From contig JAOTWB010000028.1 of assembly GCA_029863125.1 (NCBI GenBank), positions 1-32,944 on the forward strand: a DNA stretch of 32,944 nucleotides. Direction: 5' to 3'. A program made the translations under genes and the position numbers. Each line of letters opens with the position of its first letter. Position 1 is the stretch's first letter. Of the stretch, positions 1-8,241 are shown in pieces. The notes under the pieces were generated by a model. That model did no database searches. It saw only the letters and a program-made list of their open reading frames with translations, and was not told the origin of the DNA. The stretch comes from Gammaproteobacteria bacterium (GTDB taxonomy: Bacteria; Pseudomonadota; Gammaproteobacteria; Steroidobacterales; Woeseiaceae).

Positions 1-1
1 G

Positions 2-1234
2 TGGAAGACTATTCTCGTGGGTGGCCTGCGCGGCGGTGGCCGAGGCCTGTTCGCACTGGACGTGACGAACCCGGCCCTCTTTTCCGAGGCCCTGAGTGCT
101 CCGGCCAGGACCGTCATGTGGGAATTTACGAGCACCGACGACGCGGACCTCGGCCATACGTTCAGCCGTCCTTCAATCGTTCCGCTCGAGGGTCCGAGCA
201 ACACGATCAGGTGGGCTGCCGTTGTCGGCAATGGCTACAACGATCTTGGCAGTGGACAGGCGAAACTGTTCATTCTCTTTCTCGAAGGCGGTCTCGACGG
301 GACCTGGACCAGCGGCACGGACTACATCGAGATTTCGACGGGCGTGGGAGATGCGGCCAATCGGAACGGATTGGCAACCCCTGCTGTCATTGATTCTGAC
401 GGAGACGGCCTTGCGGATCGTGCTTATGCCGGCGACCTCGAGGGCAACATGTGGGCCTTTGATTTGTCGGGCACCAACACGGGCAACTGGGACGTCGCCT
501 ACTCCAGTGGGCCGACACCGACGCCGCTGTTCACGGCGGAAAACAACCAGCCGATAACGTCTACACCCGTAATCGTGCGCAACAGCGCTATCCCGACGTC
601 GAGCCCTAATGCGCCGAACACGTTGGTGATATTCGGAACCGGGCAGTACCTTACAGCCTCCGACGTCACCACGACCGACATGCAGGCTGTGTACGGCGTC
701 TGGGATTCGGGAACAAGCCAACTCAGTCAGAGCGATCTGGTCGAGCAGGTCATCGGTTTCGGCACGACGACTGCAGGCGTTCCCGGACGAACGCTCACGG
801 ACAACGCGGTCGACTATGCGTCGAAATTCGGATGGTACATGGATCTGCCGGACAGCGGCGAACGCCTCGTAACCGACCCGGTGGTCCGCGGCAATCTTGT
901 GTTCTTCAACACGATGATGCCGGACGCCAACCCCTGTAACTTTGGTGGCAGCAGCTGGCTGATGGCAGCGAAGTGGCTCAACGGCGGACATCCAGGCGAA
1001 GTCGCGTTTGACATCAACCGTGACGGCGTGCTCGACGACCTCGATGAAATCGATGGCGAGGCTGCTGTCGGCGTGTCGGTGACGGGTATCGCCACCTCAC
1101 CCGTGAATCTCGGCAACAAGCGATACACGTCGACGACCGAGACGATAGGCGGAAGCACGATTGATGTGACCGACATCCTGAATGTCGGTGGACCCAAGTC
1201 AGGTCGCCTGGCTTGGGAAGAACTTACGCCATAA
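2..1234 (+). CDS. pilY1: PilY1, C-terminal part of type IV pilus tip/biogenesis protein (5' truncated by window edge)
   Basis: The reading frame is open from the first bases of the window, so the gene starts upstream and only about 410 C-terminal residues are seen. They match the beta-propeller domain of PilY1, which sits at the pilus tip or outer surface and modulates pilus extension, retraction and adhesion. The opening GGLRGGGRGLFALDV block and the DSDGDGLAD loop followed by GDLEGNMWAFDL (nt about 391-460) are PilY1 hallmarks; the acidic loop is the known calcium site of the family. A second EF-hand-like loop, D-x-N-x-DG-x-x-DD-x-D, lies at nt 1010-1045. The protein ends in a GRLAWEEL tail like that of other PilY1 proteins. 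A PilY2-like gene and pilE follow on the same strand, the usual minor-pilin cluster order. An internal methionine at nt 17 is not the real start. Confidence 0.93.
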   Translation, partial: WKTILVGGLRGGGRGLFALDVTNPALFSEALSAPARTVMWEFTSTDDADLGHTFSRPSIVPLEGPSNTIRWAAVVGNGYNDLGSGQAKLFILFLEGGLDGTWTSGTDYIEISTGVGDAANRNGLATPAVIDSDGDGLADRAYAGDLEGNMWAFDLSGTNTGNWDVAYSSGPTPTPLFTAENNQPITSTPVIVRNSAIPTSSPNAPNTLVIFGTGQYLTASDVTTTDMQAVYGVWDSGTSQLSQSDLVEQVIGFGTTTAGVPGRTLTDNAVDYASKFGWYMDLPDSGERLVTDPVVRGNLVFFNTMMPDANPCNFGGSSWLMAAKWLNGGHPGEVAFDINRDGVLDDLDEIDGEAAVGVSVTGIATSPVNLGNKRYTSTTETIGGSTIDVTDILNVGGPKSGRLAWEELTP

Positions 1235-1259
1235 GCCAACAGGTTTCAGGAGTCAGCAC

Positions 1260-1589
1260 ATGAAAAAGTTATTCTTCCCAGTCCTCGCAATAGCGGTTGT
1301 TTTCATGAGCACGGCTATTGCTCAGGGTTTTCCGAGCTACTATCCGGCAAAGGGATTTCAGAACACGGGCCGGGTCGATGCCGTGTACGCAGAAGAAAGC
1401 AGAATCGTCATCGACGACATTTCTTACCAGCTGTCGACGTCGGTCGTCGTGCGGTCCTTGTCCTCCAGCAGTGACTCCCTTCTGCGAGTGCGCGCGGGGG
1501 CGCACGTGGGATTCAGGCTCGGCACAGGCCAGTTGATCGAGGAGTTCTGGCTGTTGCCAGGCAACTACGATTCATCCAGGCGGCGCTAA
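1260..1589 (+). CDS. PilY2-like small secreted protein
   Basis: This 109-residue protein has a signal peptide (MKKLFFPVLAIAVVFMSTAIA, cleavage probably after AIA-Q) and a short beta-rich body. The body contains the pattern G-R-V-D-A-V near residue 37, then I-V-I-D-D and S-Y-Q-L-S, which resembles the small PilY2 proteins that follow pilY1 in pseudomonads. The ATG at 1260 is chosen over upstream in-frame starts because AGGAG lies at 1248-1252 with a 7-nt spacer, and the signal peptide begins exactly there. It sits 25 nt after pilY1 and 37 nt before pilE, so it is very likely co-transcribed with them. The PilY2 assignment rests on position and a weak sequence pattern; the biochemical role of PilY2 is poorly defined. 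Confidence 0.65.
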   Translation: MKKLFFPVLAIAVVFMSTAIAQGFPSYYPAKGFQNTGRVDAVYAEESRIVIDDISYQLSTSVVVRSLSSSSDSLLRVRAGAHVGFRLGTGQLIEEFWLLPGNYDSSRRR

Positions 1590-1626
1590 TCGAAGCGACG
1601 TAACGCTCATTTCAGGAATACACGGT

Positions 1627-2064
1627 ATGAAAAAACAACAGGGATTTAATCTGGTCGAACTCATGATCGTCGTGGCTATCGTCGGCATCATTACGGCGTT
1701 TGCGTATCCCTCTTACCAGGAACAAATGCGCAAGACACGCCGTGCCGATTGTTCGGGTGCGCTCGCCAGTTTCGCCAGCACGATGGAGCGGTTCTACACC
1801 GTTAACAATACATACCGCGGCGCGGCAGCCGGGGGCGCTGATACAGGTGCACCGGCGATCTTTCCGGCGACCTGTCCCGTCGACGGTGGAGCAGCGACCT
1901 ACAATCTGACTATCCAGGCCGCAAACGCGTCCACGTTCGAGGTGCGGGCGGCTCCGGTCGGCGTGCAGGCGAACGACAAGTGCGGAACGCTGACGCTCAG
2001 CAATACCGGGCTCAAAGGCATCAATGGCGCCGCCGCAGGCAAGACCTGGGAGCAGTGCTGGTAG
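1627..2064 (+). CDS. pilE: Type IV pilin PilE
   Basis: A 145-residue type IVa prepilin. It has a six-residue basic leader (MKKQQG) that the prepilin peptidase PilD would cut before Phe7. The hydrophobic N-terminal helix FNLVELMIVVAIVGIITAFA carries the invariant Glu5 of the mature protein (residue 11). Position 2 of the mature protein is Asn rather than the common Thr or Ser. The globular domain has the aromatic ERFYTVNNTY segment typical of PilE-type minor pilins and two C-terminal cysteines (KCG and QCW) that would close the D-region loop. AGGA lies 9 nt before the ATG. As the last gene of a pilY1-pilY2-pilE run it is probably a minor pilin of the priming complex rather than the major pilin. 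Confidence 0.93.
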   Translation: MKKQQGFNLVELMIVVAIVGIITAFAYPSYQEQMRKTRRADCSGALASFASTMERFYTVNNTYRGAAAGGADTGAPAIFPATCPVDGGAATYNLTIQAANASTFEVRAAPVGVQANDKCGTLTLSNTGLKGINGAAAGKTWEQCW

Positions 2065-2184
2065 AAAGGTCTTTGTCATACGCCTAAGTACATCCCCGAA
2101 TGGTCCGTTCTGCACGGCTCTTGAGACGATAGCGTACGGCGCGTCGATACATGCGCCGGCTCGGAGTCAGCAGAGGTCAAGGCC

Positions 2185-2787
2185 ATGCGCACGTTTTCTC
2201 ACACCTTTCTCGCGGCAGTCATCTTGTCGTTGTCGCCGTTCGTCTGGGCGGGAGATTTTCAGAAAGGCTGGGCTGCCTACAATTCCACGGATTACGCGAC
2301 GGCTCTGAGCGAGTGGCAGGAAATGGCGGACGCCGGAGATACCAATGCCTGCTATGGCATGGGTTTGTTGTACGGCAACGGATTTGGCGTCGATATGAAC
2401 GACGACCTGGCACTCAAGTATTACAGTATCGCGGCCGCTCAGGGACACGCGGAAGCGCAGTACAACCTTGGCGTCATGTACCAGAACGGCTGGGGTGTAG
2501 CGATGGACGAGGAAGAGGGCATCAAGTGGTACGAGCTTGCCGCCGACCAGGGAGTAGTAGGCGCTCAGCTGGCGCTTGGCCGGGTTTACGGGATGGACTA
2601 CTCCGAGAAATGGGATCCTGTGACCGCATACAAGTGGTTCAAGCTCGCCGCGAATTTCGGCGACATCGACGCCAAGACGAAAATTGAATTCCTGGCGAGC
2701 CGAATGACGCCTGAGCAGGTGGCCGAAGCGGAAGGCAGTTCAGATACCTGGATGCAGAGCCACAAAAATCTGGAAGCCAACGAGTAA
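2185..2787 (+). CDS. Secreted Sel1-repeat (TPR-like) protein
   Basis: A 200-residue protein with a signal peptide (hydrophobic FLAAVILSLSPFVWA, cleavage likely before GDF). At least three Sel1-type repeats of about 36 residues follow, visible as A-x-x-G-x-x-x-A-x-Y-x-L-G-x-x-Y-x-x-G-x-G-V (for example YGMGLLYGNGFGV and YNLGVMYQNGWGV), then a more degenerate one (LALGRVYGM). Sel1 repeats form alpha-solenoids used for protein binding; no enzymatic motif is visible. GAGG lies 8 nt before the ATG at 2185. The gene is separated from pilE by 120 nt and converges on maiA (7 nt between the stops), so it may be a single-gene unit. The binding partner is unknown. Confidence 0.85.
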   Translation: MRTFSHTFLAAVILSLSPFVWAGDFQKGWAAYNSTDYATALSEWQEMADAGDTNACYGMGLLYGNGFGVDMNDDLALKYYSIAAAQGHAEAQYNLGVMYQNGWGVAMDEEEGIKWYELAADQGVVGAQLALGRVYGMDYSEKWDPVTAYKWFKLAANFGDIDAKTKIEFLASRMTPEQVAEAEGSSDTWMQSHKNLEANE

Positions 2788-2794
2788 GCCGCAG

Positions 2795-3439
2795 TTAGCT
2801 CGCGACGGCGTCAAGCTGTTGTTCGGGCGCCGCTTTCCTGAACGCCGATCGTTCGTTGCAGGCGTCGGTTATGGCGACCAGTTTCGGGAATTTATCGAGC
2901 GACACCTCGAATCGCCGGGCGTTGTACATCTGCGGCACGAGTAAGCAATCGGCGAGCGTCGGTTCGTCGCCGAAAACATACGTGCCGTCGCTCACCAGCG
3001 CTTCGGCCGCCGCAAACCCTTCGTGAATCCAGTGTGCATACCAGTCGCTGCCGGCTTTCTCGTCTGCGCCCAGTTTACCTTTGAGATAGTTCAGCACCCG
3101 CAGGTTGTTGAGCGGATGAATATCGCAGGCGATCATGTTGCAAAAAGCACGCACCCGGCTTCGCAGCGGTTCGTTCTTCGGCAGCAGCGATCTTGTCGAA
3201 TAAGTTTCTTCGAGATATTCGAGCATAGCCATCGACTGTCCTATTCTGACGTCACCATCTTCGAGGAACGGCACGAGCATCTGCGGGTTGATTGCACGAT
3301 ATGCGTCTTTGCGATGCTCGGATACGCCGGGCGCCAGTGACACCGGCACGATCTCGTAATCGAGCTTTTTCAGATTGAGCGCGATACGAACGCGGTAGGC
3401 GGCCGAGGAGCGCCAGTAGCTGTAGAGTTTGATCGGCAT
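2795..3439 (-). CDS. maiA: Maleylacetoacetate isomerase (zeta-class glutathione S-transferase)
   Basis: A 214-residue zeta-class GST. The N-terminal thioredoxin-like domain has the family signature SSAAYRVRIALNLK (residues 11-24), whose serines correspond to the glutathione-activating SSC region of zeta GSTs. The cis-Pro strand region reads NPQMLVPFLEDG, followed by the SMAMLEYLEE segment that binds the glutathione gamma-glutamyl group. The all-helical C-terminal domain includes TLADCLLVPQ. The enzyme isomerises maleylacetoacetate to fumarylacetoacetate in tyrosine/homogentisate breakdown in the cytoplasm. The start codon lies directly next to the stop of the upstream fumarylacetoacetate hydrolase, and GAGG lies 5 nt before the ATG, so the two are translationally linked. 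It is the last gene of the hppD operon. Confidence 0.93.
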   Translation of the reverse strand: MPIKLYSYWRSSAAYRVRIALNLKKLDYEIVPVSLAPGVSEHRKDAYRAINPQMLVPFLEDGDVRIGQSMAMLEYLEETYSTRSLLPKNEPLRSRVRAFCNMIACDIHPLNNLRVLNYLKGKLGADEKAGSDWYAHWIHEGFAAAEALVSDGTYVFGDEPTLADCLLVPQMYNARRFEVSLDKFPKLVAITDACNERSAFRKAAPEQQLDAVAS

Positions 3440-4444
3440 TCAGGCCTCGTACTTTTCGACGACCTGGTCGATTCTGCCGAATACCGAATCACCCGACGCA
3501 TCGTTCATTTCAATGCGAATGCGATCACCGAATTTCATGAATGACGTGCTGGGCTTCCCTTCATTAATCGTTTCGATCGTGCGAATTTCGGCGATACACG
3601 AGTAGCCGACACCGCCGTCCTCGATGGGTTTTCCCGGCCCGTCATCCAGTTTGTTGGAGACCGTGCCCGAGCCGATGATCGTTCCGGCACCGAGTGGCCG
3701 TGACTTCGCGGCGTGGGCCACGAGCTGGCCAAAATCGAAGGTCATGTCGATGCCGGCATCCGGTTTGCCGAATGCGGTATCGTTCAGGAACGACAGCAGC
3801 GGCAGGTGCACTTTCGCGTCGCGCCAGGCATCGCCAAGCTCGTCCGGCGTCACGGCGATCGGCGAAAACGCGCTCGACGGTTTCGACTGGAAAAAGCCGA
3901 AGCCCTTGGCCAGCTCGCCCGGAATCAGGTTTCTCAGCGAAACATCGTTGACGAGCATGATGAGCCGGATATGCGTGACGGCATCGGCGGCCGACACGCC
4001 CATCGGGACATCGTCGGTAACGACGACAATCTCGGCCTCGAAGTCGATTCCCCAGTCTTCATCGATCACCGGGATGCTGTCGCGCGGGCCGAGGAAAGAA
4101 TCGGAGCCGCCCTGGTACATCAGCGGATCCGTCCAGAAGGTCGCCGGCATCTCGGCGCCGCGTGCTTTACGCACGAGTTCGACGTGGTTGACGTAGGCGG
4201 AACCGTCGGCCCACTGGTACGCGCGGGGTAAGGGAGAGGCGCAGGCTGCCTCGTCAAATGATTCGCCTTCGCCGGCGTCGAGCTGCGCCGACAGGGCCTC
4301 GAGCGCCGGGCGTGTCATTCGCCAGTTGTCGAGCGCGGACTGCAGGGTGGCCGCAACATCGCCGGCGGCAAGACAGCGCGTGAGATCCCGCGAGACGACA
4401 ACGAGGCGGCCGTCGCGACCGTTTTTCAATGACGCAAGCTTCAT
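3440..4444 (-). CDS. Fumarylacetoacetate hydrolase family protein (fumarylacetoacetase of tyrosine degradation)
   Basis: A 334-residue FAH-fold enzyme expected to cleave fumarylacetoacetate to fumarate and acetoacetate. The metal-binding acidic residues of the fold are visible: Glu136 and Glu138 in FEAEIVVV and Asp167 in VNDVSLRNL. GAGTIIGSGTVSNK follows in the C-terminal half and matches the conserved glycine-rich region. The length fits the bacterial 330-residue FAH type rather than the 420-residue eukaryotic type. The start is the ATG at 4444, which forms an ATGA overlap with the stop of the upstream VOC gene. A longer frame reaching 4510 would overlap that gene by 70 nt and lacks family similarity. 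The neighbours hppD and maiA support the tyrosine pathway assignment; without them it could be called a generic FAH-family hydrolase. Confidence 0.9.
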   Translation of the reverse strand: MKLASLKNGRDGRLVVVSRDLTRCLAAGDVAATLQSALDNWRMTRPALEALSAQLDAGEGESFDEAACASPLPRAYQWADGSAYVNHVELVRKARGAEMPATFWTDPLMYQGGSDSFLGPRDSIPVIDEDWGIDFEAEIVVVTDDVPMGVSAADAVTHIRLIMLVNDVSLRNLIPGELAKGFGFFQSKPSSAFSPIAVTPDELGDAWRDAKVHLPLLSFLNDTAFGKPDAGIDMTFDFGQLVAHAAKSRPLGAGTIIGSGTVSNKLDDGPGKPIEDGGVGYSCIAEIRTIETINEGKPSTSFMKFGDRIRIEMNDASGDSVFGRIDQVVEKYEA

Positions 4445-4980
4445 TCTTCTCTGAACTCCAGTTCGTGAAGCCAGGCCGCATGCCGCGGTGCTTTTTTCGT
4501 TCGGCTCCATTCCTCGAGCATGGCCGGCGCCACCCGTCTTAGTTCATCGACCTGTTCCTGCGTGTGCGTGTTTGCAACGAGCTCCAGGCGGTGCCCGTTG
4601 GGATCGAAAAAGTAGATCGATTGAAAAATGCCATGATTGGTTGGCCCGATTACGTCGACACCCTCGGCCCGGACGTGCTCTTTTGCCGCAAGCAGCGCGT
4701 CGTAGTTCTCGACTTCGAAAGCAATGTGCTGGACCCATTTCGGCGTGTTGCGATCTCGATCCATTTCGGGCCGCGTCGGCAGCTCGAAGAACGCGAGTAC
4801 ATTGCCCATACCGCAATCCAGAAACACGTGCATGTAGGGGTCGGGCTCCTTGGTGGACGGCACCTGGTCTTCGGCAAATGCAACCGTGAACTCCATGTTC
4901 ATCACGCGCCGGTAAAACTCGACCGTTTCTTTGGCGTCCTTGCAGCGGTATGCGACGTGGTGAATTCGTTTGAGATTCAT
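4441..4980 (-). CDS. VOC-superfamily (glyoxalase/dioxygenase-fold) protein in the tyrosine degradation operon
   Basis: A 179-residue single-unit vicinal oxygen chelate protein made of two beta-alpha-beta-beta-beta modules. Likely metal ligands are in IHHVAYRC (His7 or His8), HVFLDCG-x-x-N-x-LAFFEL, VQHIAFEV and GHRLELVAN. The module pattern resembles glyoxalase I and extradiol dioxygenases. The start at 4980 has a strong GAGAGGAG ribosome site 6 nt away. It lies 12 nt downstream of hppD, and its stop overlaps the FAH start as ATGA. Position between hppD and the fumarylacetoacetate hydrolase suggests a role in aromatic ring breakdown, but I cannot assign the reaction. It is not a canonical homogentisate 1,2-dioxygenase, which is a cupin of about 430 residues. 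Confidence 0.85.
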   Translation of the reverse strand: MNLKRIHHVAYRCKDAKETVEFYRRVMNMEFTVAFAEDQVPSTKEPDPYMHVFLDCGMGNVLAFFELPTRPEMDRDRNTPKWVQHIAFEVENYDALLAAKEHVRAEGVDVIGPTNHGIFQSIYFFDPNGHRLELVANTHTQEQVDELRRVAPAMLEEWSRTKKAPRHAAWLHELEFREE

Positions 4981-4992
4981 TGCTGGCTCCTC

Positions 4993-6072
4993 TCAGGCCT
5001 CAGCGTCGACAACGCCGCGCGCAACCTGGTCGCGTTCGATTGATTCAAACAGCGCCGTGAAATTACCTTCGCCAAAGCCTTCGTCCTTTTTGCGCTGGAT
5101 AAACTCGAAAAACGTGGGGCCGACCATGTTCGCCGAGAATATTTGCAGCAGCAGGCGCGGTTCGCCGTCGGCAGTCGAGCCATCGAGCAGTATGCCGCGG
5201 GACTGGAGTTCGTCGACGGGTTCGCCGTGGCCCGGGAGGCGTTCCTCGAGCATCTCGTAATAGGCCGCCGGAGGGGCGGTCATGAACTTGATGCCACGTT
5301 CTGCGAGGCGATCCCAGCATTCGTAGAGGTTTTCGCAGGACAGCGCGATGTGCTGGATTCCCTCACCGTTAAACGCCATGAGGTACTCCTCTATCTGGCC
5401 CGTGCCCTGCGAAGCTTCCTCGTTCAGCGGTATGCGGATGCGGCCGTCCGGTGCGGTCATCGCTTTCGAAAACAAGCCGGTGTGCTTGCCCTTGATATCG
5501 AAATAGCGAATTTCCCGAAAGTTGAAAATCTTTTCATAGAACTCGGCCCAGAAATTCATGCGGCCGCGATAGACGTTGTGCGTGAGGTGATCGATTTCCT
5601 GAAAGCCGCAGCCTTCCGGGTGCCGGTCGACGCCCTCGAGAAACTCGAAATCGATATCGTAGATCGTGGAGCCGTGTTCGTAACGGTCGATCAGGTACAG
5701 CGGAGCGCCGCCGATGCCTTTGATGGCGGGCAAACGCAGTTCCATCGGCCCGGTCGGAATCTCGACCGGCTGCGCGCCCAGCTGGAGGGCGCGGTTATAG
5801 GCGCGGTGTGCGTCTTTCACGCGAAACGCCATACCGCACGCTGACGGGCCGTGCTCCTGCGCAAAATAATAAGCGAGACTGCGCGGCTCGCGATTGATAA
5901 TGAAATTGATATCGCCCTGGCGGTACAGCGCCACCTCTTTCGAGCGGTGTCTGGCGACCTCGGTGAATCCCATCAACTCGAACGCCGGTTCGATAACGCC
6001 GGGCTCGGGAGAGGCAAATTCGACAAACTCGAAGCCATCGAGGCCCATGGGATTTTCGAACAGATCGGTCAT
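4993..6072 (-). CDS. hppD: 4-hydroxyphenylpyruvate dioxygenase
   Basis: A 359-residue HPPD that converts 4-hydroxyphenylpyruvate to homogentisate using non-haem Fe(II). The iron triad is visible: His162 (EIDHLTHNV), His241 ([10 protein letters not shown]) and Glu323 (FFEFIQRK), spaced as in the Pseudomonas enzyme. Substrate-side motifs RIPLNEE and [15 protein letters not shown] are also present. Length is normal for bacterial HPPD. The start at 6072 has GAGG 7 nt upstream. It is the first gene of a four-gene minus-strand operon with the VOC protein, fumarylacetoacetate hydrolase and maiA. The 129-nt upstream spacer separates it from glgX and should hold its promoter, but I find no convincing -35/-10 pair there. 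Confidence 0.97.
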   Translation of the reverse strand: MTDLFENPMGLDGFEFVEFASPEPGVIEPAFELMGFTEVARHRSKEVALYRQGDINFIINREPRSLAYYFAQEHGPSACGMAFRVKDAHRAYNRALQLGAQPVEIPTGPMELRLPAIKGIGGAPLYLIDRYEHGSTIYDIDFEFLEGVDRHPEGCGFQEIDHLTHNVYRGRMNFWAEFYEKIFNFREIRYFDIKGKHTGLFSKAMTAPDGRIRIPLNEEASQGTGQIEEYLMAFNGEGIQHIALSCENLYECWDRLAERGIKFMTAPPAAYYEMLEERLPGHGEPVDELQSRGILLDGSTADGEPRLLLQIFSANMVGPTFFEFIQRKKDEGFGEGNFTALFESIERDQVARGVVDAEA

Positions 6073-6148
6073 TGTGAAACCTCTTTACTTTGCCTGACCT
6101 GGAGATCTTTTCGACATTATGAGCGTTTTCAAGAAAAAAATGTGGTCG

Positions 6149-6169
6149 AAAAGCGGCGACTGCGGTCGC
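6149..6169 (-). terminator. Weak candidate intrinsic terminator after glgX
   Basis: Read on the minus strand, a short hairpin GCGAC-cgca-GTCGC (6156-6169) is followed after two or three bases by TTTT (6149-6152), about 33 nt after the glgX stop. A longer T-run follows near 6134-6140. The stem is only 5 bp, so this is a weak call; it would separate the glycogen operon from the tyrosine operon on the same strand. Confidence 0.3.
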
Positions 6170-6201
6170 GCAGGGCGTTCGCCGGATTCCGGGGTGATCG
6201 C

Positions 6202-8241
6202 CTAACGGGACGTCAGCAAGGTTATCGACTGTCCGGGCACCATCACCTCTCGCCCGCGGATCGTCGCTTCGGGGCTGCGGGCGCTCGAAAACGCAACGTG
6301 CCAGTTAGTTGCAATGCTGACGATCGGCAGCTGCAGTACGGTGGGTTCTTCGTAGCGGTTCATGAGAATCGTAATCGCGGCAAGCCCGGTGCTGCCACTC
6401 ACTTCCTCGATCAGGACGGAAAAAGCGCGGCTCGACGCCCATTCGTCGGGTTGTTTCAGTTCCCCATCCTTGTTAACCCAGCGTATTTCTATGGTGCTGC
6501 TCTCGAGCTTCAGGGTTCCGTGCACGTAGTCGTCGATACGTACGAGCGGTGTCTCGCGCCGCAGCAGCACGAGCTCGCGCACCTGGTCTATGAACTCGAG
6601 ATCCATCGCCGACCAATCGAGCCAGCCGATTTCATTGTCCTGAGCATACGCATTGTTGTTGCCGTGCTGTGTATTGCCAAATTCGTCGCCAGCCAGCAGC
6701 ATCGGCGTTCCCTGCGAGAACAGCAGCGTAGCCAGCATGTTCAGCCGCTGCCGGCGGCGCGTCTCGACGATGTCCGGGTCATCCGATGGCCCTTCGACGC
6801 CGTAGTTGGCGCTCAGGTTGTGCGCGTGACCGTCGCGGTTGTTTTCGCCATTTGCTTCGTTATGGCGCCGCTCGTAGCTGACGACGTCCATCAGCGTAAA
6901 GCCGTCATGGCACGACACAAAATTAACGCTTGCAAACGGCGGTCGTTGGCTGGCTTCGAAAAGGTCGGCGGAGCCATGCAGCCGGCTCGCGAACTCACCG
7001 CTGGTGTCCGGGTCGCCGCGCCAGAAAGCGCGCACGGCGTCGCGGTAGCGATCGTTCCATTCGGCCCACCGCGGCGGGAACTTGCCGAGCTGGTAGCCGC
7101 CGGGGCCGGGGTCCCAGGGTTCGGCGATGAGTTTTGCATGTCGAAGGCTGGGGTGGTTGCTGATGTCGACCAGGAACGGGTGCGTTGACGAAAAGCCGTC
7201 GCGGCGGCGGCCGAGGATGGTTGCCAGATCGAAGCGAAACCCGTCGACGCCCATGTCGCCGGCCCAGTAGCCGAGGCTGTCCAGGATCAGCTGCCGGACA
7301 CGGACATGGTCGAGATCGACCGTATTACCGCAGCCGGTGTCATTGACATAAACGCCGTGGTCATACGGCTCGGTGCGGTAGTAGGTGAGATTGTCAATGC
7401 CGCGGAAGAACAGCGTAGGTCCCCGGTGATCGGCTTCGCCGGTGTGGTTGTAGGCAACGTCCATGATTACCTCGAGGCCCGCGTCATGCAGGGTGCGCAC
7501 CATGTCGCGAAACTCGTTGACGGCGTTTCCGCGAGCGTAGCGCTGCATCGGCGCGAAAAAACCGACCGTATTGTATCCCCAGAAATTTCTTAAGTTCTTT
7601 TCGGCCAGATGCCATTCATCAACAAAAGTCTGCACGGGCATCAGTTCGATGGCGCTGACGCCGAGCGACTTCAGGTGAGCAATTACCTCATTTTGACGTA
7701 GCCCGTCGAACGTGCCGCGCGCCGACTCCTCCAGGGCAGGATGACGCATCGTAAATCCGCGAACATTGCACTCGTAAAAAATAGTATCGCCCCAGGGAAC
7801 GGCCGGGCCGGCGGGAATTTCACTGTCAAATTGGCCACGTACGACGCTTTTCGGCACGAACGGAGCACTGTCGTCGTAGTTAGGGTGAAGCTCACCGCGC
7901 TCGATCCTGTAATCGAATACCGCGGGATTCCAGGTGAGGCTGCCGACAATCTCGCGCGCATAGGGATCCAGGAGCAGTTTCGCCGGATTGCAGCGCAGAC
8001 CTTCCGGCGGGTCGAACGGTCCGTGAACACGGAAACCGTACTGCTGGCCGGGACCGCAGCCGGGCAGGTAGCCGTGCCACACGGCGCTGCTGCATTCGGG
8101 CAGATCTCGCTGCCCGATCAAACTGCCGTCCGGGTTGAAGAGGCACAGCTCGACGCGCTCGGCCACGGCCGAGTACAGGGCGAAATTAGTGCCCGATGCA
8201 TCCGGCGTCGCGCCGAGGATTTCCGGGTTGCCGGGCTGCAT
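6202..8241 (-). CDS. glgX: Glycogen debranching enzyme GlgX (GH13, isoamylase type)
   Basis: A 679-residue GH13 debranching enzyme that hydrolyses alpha-1,6 branches left after phosphorylase trimming. An N-terminal CBM48 region (LGATPDASGTNFALYS) precedes the barrel. The four GH13 regions are clear: DVAYNHTGE, GVDGFRFDLATIL with nucleophile Asp338, LIAEPWDPG with acid/base Glu374, and SCHDGFTLMD with Asp446. The long signature NEANGENNRDGH after region IV is specific to GlgX/TreX-type enzymes. The GlgX start codon overlaps the GlgP stop by one base (TGATG), giving translational coupling. Last gene of the glycogen operon; cytoplasmic, with no signal peptide. Confidence 0.96.
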   Translation of the reverse strand: MQPGNPEILGATPDASGTNFALYSAVAERVELCLFNPDGSLIGQRDLPECSSAVWHGYLPGCGPGQQYGFRVHGPFDPPEGLRCNPAKLLLDPYAREIVGSLTWNPAVFDYRIERGELHPNYDDSAPFVPKSVVRGQFDSEIPAGPAVPWGDTIFYECNVRGFTMRHPALEESARGTFDGLRQNEVIAHLKSLGVSAIELMPVQTFVDEWHLAEKNLRNFWGYNTVGFFAPMQRYARGNAVNEFRDMVRTLHDAGLEVIMDVAYNHTGEADHRGPTLFFRGIDNLTYYRTEPYDHGVYVNDTGCGNTVDLDHVRVRQLILDSLGYWAGDMGVDGFRFDLATILGRRRDGFSSTHPFLVDISNHPSLRHAKLIAEPWDPGPGGYQLGKFPPRWAEWNDRYRDAVRAFWRGDPDTSGEFASRLHGSADLFEASQRPPFASVNFVSCHDGFTLMDVVSYERRHNEANGENNRDGHAHNLSANYGVEGPSDDPDIVETRRRQRLNMLATLLFSQGTPMLLAGDEFGNTQHGNNNAYAQDNEIGWLDWSAMDLEFIDQVRELVLLRRETPLVRIDDYVHGTLKLESSTIEIRWVNKDGELKQPDEWASSRAFSVLIEEVSGSTGLAAITILMNRYEEPTVLQLPIVSIATNWHVAFSSARSPEATIRGREVMVPGQSITLLTSR

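Noticed and set aside
2137..2160. Short inverted repeat CGGCGC / GCGCCG upstream of the Sel1 gene
   Set aside because: Only 6-bp arms with a 10-nt loop and no T-run; too weak to call a terminator or operator in GC-rich DNA.
4441..4980. Calling the VOC protein homogentisate 1,2-dioxygenase
   Set aside because: Canonical homogentisate dioxygenase is a much longer cupin-fold enzyme; fold and length do not match, so only the superfamily is given.
6641..6655. GCATACGCATTG inside glgX, similar to the operator arm
   Set aside because: It mismatches the half-site at key positions, lies within conserved coding sequence and is not near a promoter.
5851..7188. 445-codon open frame on the plus strand opposite hppD and glgX
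   Set aside because: It lies antisense to two well-supported enzymes with intact catalytic motifs, has no recognisable domain, and is the kind of frame expected from GC-rich codon use.
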